64,000 nucleotides of DNA from assembly GCA_050246015.1 (NCBI GenBank), contig JBFWWU010000023.1, forward strand, positions 1-64,000, given 5' to 3'. Source of the stretch: JTS-AC122 sp050246015 (GTDB taxonomy: Bacteria; Planctomycetota; Phycisphaerae; Phycisphaerales; UBA1924). Below are positions 60,076 to 64,000 of the stretch, piece after piece. The notes under the pieces are model-generated. The model made no database searches. It worked only from the letters and a program-made list of their open reading frames with translations, and was not told where the DNA came from. Position 1 is the first letter of the stretch. Every line of letters begins with the position of its first letter. Position numbers and translations under genes: made by a program.

Positions 60076-61590
60076 TCTCTTCCCACTCAACTCCGCGCAC
60101 TTCGCCGCAATCGAATCCATCTGCTTCTCCGCCGCCCCGACCGTCCTCGGCAGTTCCCGCCGCAACGACTCCCGCGCCGCCTCCCGTCCCTCCCACGATT
60201 TCCATAACCGCTCCACCACCGCATCCGTCTCCAGCGTCCGCGGGTCCGCGACGTGCTCCCCCTGCCCGCACGATTCGAACACCCCCTGCGTCTTGATGCT
60301 GTACGCCACCGCCGCCGTCGGCACCCCGCTCGACAGCCCCGCGATCGTCGCGTGCATCCGCGTCCCGCAGAACCAATCGCACCTCGATATCACCCACTTC
60401 GCCTCACCCGGCAGCGTCAGCGCCGGCGCTACCTCCATCCGCTCCCTCACCCCCTCGCCCGCCGCGCGCACCACCGCCGCCTTCACCGCCTCGCACGCGT
60501 CCACGTCCGACTCATAATGACCGCTCGGCGTCACCACATGCGGCATCAACATCACGTTCGCCCCGCTCTCCTCCACCATCCGCCGCACAAACCTCGTCAC
60601 CACTTCCCGATAGTCGGCCTTGAGCCCATACTGCTCCCTCGCCCCCGCGGCATCGTTATATAACAACCCGCTGACATTGACTCCCACGAGCTCCGTGCCA
60701 CGCGGTTGCAACCCCCTGAACGCTCCGAGCAACCTCTCCGCCGCATGTCGCCCGTCAGGGCGCACGACCGTTGCCAGAGGCGCCGCGTCTTCGCAAGCCT
60801 CTGGACCCGAACCCGTGAGTCCCTCTTCGCCCGGCAGGGCACACGAACGCCCCTCAACCCACTCCCTCACTCTCCCCACCAACCTTCCCCCCGGCTCTTC
60901 CCCCCTCAATCCGAACGCCACATCCACCCCGCACAGGTGCTTCCCCGCGTCAAACGCCGCCCCCGCCAGGTCCTTGAGCGTCACGAAACTCCGCTCATCC
61001 CGCGCCCACGCCATCTCGCACCCACGCACGATCCGCTCCGCCCTTCGCCTCACCTCCGCCGAGTGAAACGGCCCATACGTCTGCGGCAACAAAATCAGCG
61101 GCACCCCGTGATCCAGCGCCAGTTCCTTCGTCGCCGCCACCGCCGCGAACCGCCGCGAACCGTACAAATCCGCGAAACTGTCCCCGCCGCTGATGTCCAG
61201 CACCGCGTCCGCCGCCAGCACCCGCCGCGCCGCCGGGTTGTTCAGCCCCCCCAGTTTCGCCGCCAGCCGGATCTGCCACATCGTCTCCTGCTGGTACAAC
61301 CGCCTCGAGTGCTTCGCGCCCACCAGCGTGTACTCAATCCCATCAATACTCCGCGCCTTCCGCACTCCCTTTCCGAAATCCAGCACCGTCAACTCGCACC
61401 CCGGCAGCCTCGACAACAACCCCTCGATGCACGAATACGCCAGCGCCGACACCCCCAGGTTCCCCGTATCCGGCGCGGCTCCCGCCAGCACCACGCGCAC
61501 CCCGCGCCCACCGGCCCCAGCGCCACCGATCGCCGCCTTCCAGCGATCCGTGTCTTCCCGCATCATGCTCTCTTGGTCAACCTTCGTCAT
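60052..61590 (-). CDS. Polysaccharide pyruvyl transferase (CsaB-like)
   Basis: 512 residues from MTKVDQESMMREDTDRWKAA. Family blocks: VRVVLAGAAPDTGNLGVSAL, SIDGIEYTLVGAKHS, AVLDISGGDSFADLYGSRRF, LILLPQTYGPFHS and CEMAWARDERSFVTLKDLAG. The C-terminal half has VMLMPHVVTPSGHYESDVDA and CDWFCGTRMHATIAGLSSGV with its usual His, then TAAVAYSIKTQGVFESCGQG. It transfers pyruvate from PEP onto a sugar as a ketal. A segment around residues 255-290 (including GPEACEDAAPLATVV) is unusual and its DNA carries a hairpin (60774-60804). The last residues come from a repeat. Divergent methyltransferase gene lies 48 nt upstream. Confidence 0.86.
   Translation of the reverse strand: MTKVDQESMMREDTDRWKAAIGGAGAGGRGVRVVLAGAAPDTGNLGVSALAYSCIEGLLSRLPGCELTVLDFGKGVRKARSIDGIEYTLVGAKHSRRLYQQETMWQIRLAAKLGGLNNPAARRVLAADAVLDISGGDSFADLYGSRRFAAVAATKELALDHGVPLILLPQTYGPFHSAEVRRRAERIVRGCEMAWARDERSFVTLKDLAGAAFDAGKHLCGVDVAFGLRGEEPGGRLVGRVREWVEGRSCALPGEEGLTGSGPEACEDAAPLATVVRPDGRHAAERLLGAFRGLQPRGTELVGVNVSGLLYNDAAGAREQYGLKADYREVVTRFVRRMVEESGANVMLMPHVVTPSGHYESDVDACEAVKAAVVRAAGEGVRERMEVAPALTLPGEAKWVISRCDWFCGTRMHATIAGLSSGVPTAAVAYSIKTQGVFESCGQGEHVADPRTLETDAVVERLWKSWEGREAARESLRRELPRTVGAAEKQMDSIAAKCAELSGKRKALRNGR
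60774..60804. repeat. Hairpin element inside the pyruvyltransferase gene
   Basis: CCAGAGGC (60774-60781) pairs with GCCTCTGG (60797-60804) around a 15-nt loop. It falls in a segment of the protein that does not match the pyruvyltransferase core, suggesting a repeat-derived insertion. Confidence 0.55.
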
Positions 61591-61638
61591 CCGCTTCACA
61601 CGACCAATACACTCCACCCCCGCACTACGGAGCCCCGC

Positions 61639-62439
61639 ATGCCCGCCTCCTCCGACCGCAACCGCAAAATCGCCCGCACCCTCCGCGCCTGGCGCTCCCT
61701 CATCACCGGCTCTCTCACCCTCCCGCTTGCTCCATCCACCCCGAGCCTCCGCCGCGCCATCATCGCCGGCGAAACCCTTCAATCCAAACTCCCCCTCGTC
61801 CGCCTCGACACCCTCGTCTCACCTCTCCTCTCCGACGCCGACTACCTCTCCCTCACCGCCCTCCCCACCGTCGATCACAACTGCTCCCTCTTTGAACTCC
61901 TCGTCCTCGGCACCATCACCCGCGCCATCAAGCCCCGCCGCTCATTCGAAATCGGCACCTTCGACGGCCGCTCCGCCCTCGCTATCGCCGCCAACGCTCC
62001 CCACGACTCACACGTCTTCACCCTCAACCTCCCCCCGGAGCCCCCGCCCACTCGCCCCGACGGCTCCCTCGGCTTCGACGAACAACTCGCCTCCAAAGTC
62101 ACCTCCGGACACCGCTGGCAAGCCCACCCCGAAGCCGTCCGTATCTCCCAACTCTTCGGCAACTCCCTCGCCTTCGACTTCTCCCCCTACGCACCCTCCC
62201 AACTCATCTTCATCGACGGCGGCCACGCCGAACCCATCGTCCGCTCCGACACCGCTCGATGCCTCGATTTCATCGACCGCAACGACGGCATCATCCTCTG
62301 GCACGATGCGACCCGCTACGGCGTCAAGCCCGCACTCGAAGACCTCGCACGCCACGGACGCCGAATCCATCTCATCGACGGCACCTCCATCGCCTTCCTC
62401 CGCTTCCTCAACCGCCAGGAAGTCCCCTTCCCCTACTAG
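61639..62439 (+). CDS. Class I SAM-dependent methyltransferase
   Basis: 266 residues from ATG 61639, with CGGAG seven nt upstream. SAM motif I: RRSFEIGTFDGRSALAIAAN; the ribose-binding acidic position follows at HVFTLNLPPE. Later blocks: SQLIFIDGGHAEPIVRSDTA and DRNDGIILWHDATRYGVKPA, like the methyltransferase-24 (MdmC-like, cephalosporin hydroxylase-like) group. It is the only plus-strand gene of the polysaccharide region and probably shares the short intergenic promoter region with the divergent pyruvyltransferase. A sugar or lipid modification role is inferred from context. Confidence 0.82.
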   Translation: MPASSDRNRKIARTLRAWRSLITGSLTLPLAPSTPSLRRAIIAGETLQSKLPLVRLDTLVSPLLSDADYLSLTALPTVDHNCSLFELLVLGTITRAIKPRRSFEIGTFDGRSALAIAANAPHDSHVFTLNLPPEPPPTRPDGSLGFDEQLASKVTSGHRWQAHPEAVRISQLFGNSLAFDFSPYAPSQLIFIDGGHAEPIVRSDTARCLDFIDRNDGIILWHDATRYGVKPALEDLARHGRRIHLIDGTSIAFLRFLNRQEVPFPY

Positions 62440-62464
62440 CGCGGATCAATTCCAGGCCTGGCGA

Positions 62465-62570
62465 CACGGGCAGTGGACCGGCGTCCCGCCCGGCGGAGCC
62501 CGCCTGTCTCCCGCCACCTCTGAAAAGAACTGGCTCCTAGCGCCTATCGCCCAGTGCCTCTCGCCTGCTT
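62465..62570. repeat. Family A and family C repeats
   Basis: A degenerate family A copy (62470-62512, CAGTGGACCGGCGTCCCGCC) followed by a family C unit at 62535-62568 (CTAGCGCCTATCGCCCAGTG then CCTCTCGCCTGC). Between the methyltransferase and the GT4 gene. Confidence 0.7.
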
Positions 62571-62620
62571 CACTCACTTCTGCACTCCCCCTCCTCTTCT
62601 CCTCCCCGCCTCGCCGCGCC

Positions 62621-63835
62621 TCACGACGCCCGCATCGCGTCCACCGATACCGCGCCATTCACCGGCGACGCCTCCTCGGTCGCTCGGCCACTTTCCCTGC
62701 CCGCGCGTCCAAGTCGCTTCACGACCTCCTCCCGCCGCTGCGCCCCTACTCGCTCCCACGTAAACTCCATCGCCCGCTCGCGCCCAACTCGCCCCATCTC
62801 CTTCCGCAACTCTTCATCCCGCTCCATCCGCGACAGCGCCGCCGCCCACTCATCCACCGCGTACGGGTCCATCACCATCCCCTCCACCCCGTCGCGCACC
62901 CCGCGCCCCGCGCCCATCGGCGACACCAGGCTCGCCAGCCCGTGCCCCATCGCCTCGTACACCACCAGCGGCCCACCCTCCTCCAGACTCGGAAACGCGA
63001 ACACGTCCGCGCTCCGGTACGCACGCCCCACATCCCCGCTGAACGGCGCCACGATCACGTCCTCTCGGTTCAGCCGCTCCCGGCACTACTCCGCGATCGT
63101 CGGCTCCTTGCTCCCGATCATCAGCAGCCGCCCCTTCACCTTCGACTTCTCCCACGCCTCCAGCAGCAGGTGCGCCCCTTTGCGCACGCAGATGTACCCC
63201 ACGAACACCACCGTCATCCCCGCCGCCGGCTCCAGCAATCTCGACGTCCCCCTGAACCGCGCCGGGTCCCATCCATAACTCGTGTCGATCAACTTCGACT
63301 CGTCGATCCCCTCCACCAGCAGCGATTCTCGCACCCCGCCGTTCGGGCACATGATCCAGTCGGCCAGCCCCAGTTCTTCTCGCTCCTTCGCGATCCGCCC
63401 TTCGTCCAGCCCGTGCTGCGCCTGCACCCCGATCCGCGCGTACGCCTCTTCCAGGATGCGCCGCGAGTACGCCTTGTGGCAGTTGAACTTCTCTCTCAGC
63501 ACCGCCCCGCCTCGTTCCCGCAGCACGCGCGCCACCCCGAGCGACACCTCGCTCCACAGATACGCCGCCGTCCCCTGCGTCTCTCGAAGGAACAGTTCCT
63601 CCGTCCGCCGCTCCCCTTCGCTCCTCACCACCGACCACGGCAAGTACCTCAGCGACCGCGGCAACCCCTGCCGAATGTCTCTCCCCCACTCGCGCCGGCT
63701 CACTCGCGGCGTGTACAAACGCACCTTCAGCCCATCGGGCTGGCCGTTCATGTGCCTCACCACCGATCGGCAGATATGACTTGGCCCGATCCCGTTGCAC
63801 GGGAGCGGAAACAGCACATTCACTCGCACGCTCAT
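62621..63835 (-). pseudogene. GT4 glycosyltransferase interrupted by an in-frame amber codon
   Basis: Two open parts in one frame: codons 1-249 (start MSVRVNVLFPLPCNGIGPSH) and, after TAG at 63086-63088, the C-terminal 145 codons. The first half has the GT-B N-domain and the start of the donor domain (GMTVVFVGYICVRKGAHLLL); the second has VFAFPSLEEGGPLVVYEAMG, the GT4 donor-binding EAxGxG-type block. Read through the TAG the whole gives a normal 404-residue GT4 protein (…SKEPTIAE-stop-CRERLNREDVIVAPFSG…). A single base change (TAC or CAG to TAG) explains it. It may be a true pseudogene, a sequencing error or a read-through case. Confidence 0.85.
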
Positions 63836-63861
63836 CGACGTTCCCGCTCCACCCCTCTCCT

Positions 63862-63930
63862 CCCCCTTCCCCCTTCCCCCTTCCCATCGACTTCATCCCA
63901 GTCGAACAGGCGTCCCGCCTGTCCCTACTT
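63862..63930. repeat. CCCCTT tandem tract and family A repeat
   Basis: A CCCCCTTCCCCCTTCCCCCT tract (about 63863-63888) is followed by CGAACAGGCGTCCCGCCTGT (63903-63922), the family A core. Confidence 0.8.
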
Positions 63931-63950
63931 CCTCCTACTCCAACTTCCAC

Positions 63951-64000
63951 CTACGGCTCCAGCGGCTGCAGCGCCCCGATCGCCCGGAATTGCCCCGTCC
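63951..64000 (-). CDS. C-terminal end of a further gene (partial)
   Basis: A minus-strand frame enters at base 64000 and ends at TAG 63951-63953, reading GQFRAIGALQPLEP before the stop. Only about 15 codons are in the window, so no family can be given. The orientation and spacing fit another member of the polysaccharide locus upstream of the GT4 gene. Confidence 0.35.
   Translation of the reverse strand, partial: TGQFRAIGALQPLEP

Noticed and set aside
60706..61638. Upstream extension of the plus-strand methyltransferase
   Set aside because: It runs antisense through the pyruvyltransferase gene; the ribosome site and homology start at 61639.
63836..64000. Interpretation of the window end as a separate complete gene
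   Set aside because: Only the last codons of a frame are present; nothing can be identified.

Overview
High-GC chromosomal DNA that looks planctomycete, most likely Phycisphaerae-like. The support is indirect: a cytochrome peroxidase with a planctomycete-style paired dockerin-like tail ending in GC; a PEP-CTERM-type surface protein together with an exosortase; very long genes with short gaps; and a heavy load of short palindromic repeats of the kind seen in planctomycete genomes. No rRNA is present, so the assignment is an inference from gene content.

Layout. 1-5.8 kb (+): the 3' end of an ECF-type sigma factor gene, a small membrane protein, aspS, a stand-alone atpC, a 400-nt block of nested palindromes, ispH and a lipoprotein. 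5.9 kb: tRNA-Leu(UAG). 6.2-13.1 kb (+): di-heme cytochrome c peroxidase/MauG-like protein, a TagH-C-like protein plus TssK (an isolated type VI secretion pair), an Hsp20 chaperone behind a perfect 16-bp palindrome, and a 496-aa protein of unknown function. 13.2-25.5 kb (mixed strands): an M16 peptidase homologue without its zinc motif, dapB, a 24-codon Lys/Ala-rich peptide gene with its own terminator, a lone CoA-transferase B subunit, metG, a porin, an O-methyltransferase and a TPR protein. 25.5-33.4 kb (-): serS, a lysozyme-like protein, UDP-glucose dehydrogenase, small proteins, pfkA and a PEP-CTERM-type protein.

33.6-61.6 kb (-) is one long exopolysaccharide/exosortase locus of 22 co-oriented genes, many overlapping by 4 nt. 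In transcription order: pyruvyltransferase, Wzx flippase, hexapeptide acetyltransferase, FrhB-like oxidoreductase, Wzy-like polymerase, methyltransferase, deacetylase, FemAB protein, GT2, epimerase, GNAT protein, methyltransferase, second deacetylase, PssD/PssE-like split transferase, GT4, nucleotidyltransferase-like protein, exosortase, EpsI, Wzc-like protein, sugar-phosphate transferase and a 1404-aa TPR protein. The inferred job is to build, modify, polymerise and export a pyruvylated and acylated polysaccharide, coupled to exosortase sorting of PEP-CTERM-type proteins such as the one at 32.7-33.4 kb; the UDP-glucose dehydrogenase could supply UDP-glucuronate. 61.6-64 kb: a methyltransferase (+), then a GT4 gene broken by an in-frame amber codon and the last codons of another gene.

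Most unusual signal: short palindromic repeats that normally lie between genes also sit inside coding sequences without breaking the frame. They occur in three aminoacyl-tRNA synthetase genes (aspS, metG and serS, the last twice) and apparently in two polysaccharide genes. This resembles the Rickettsia palindromic element phenomenon. Positions, families and tests are given in the findings.
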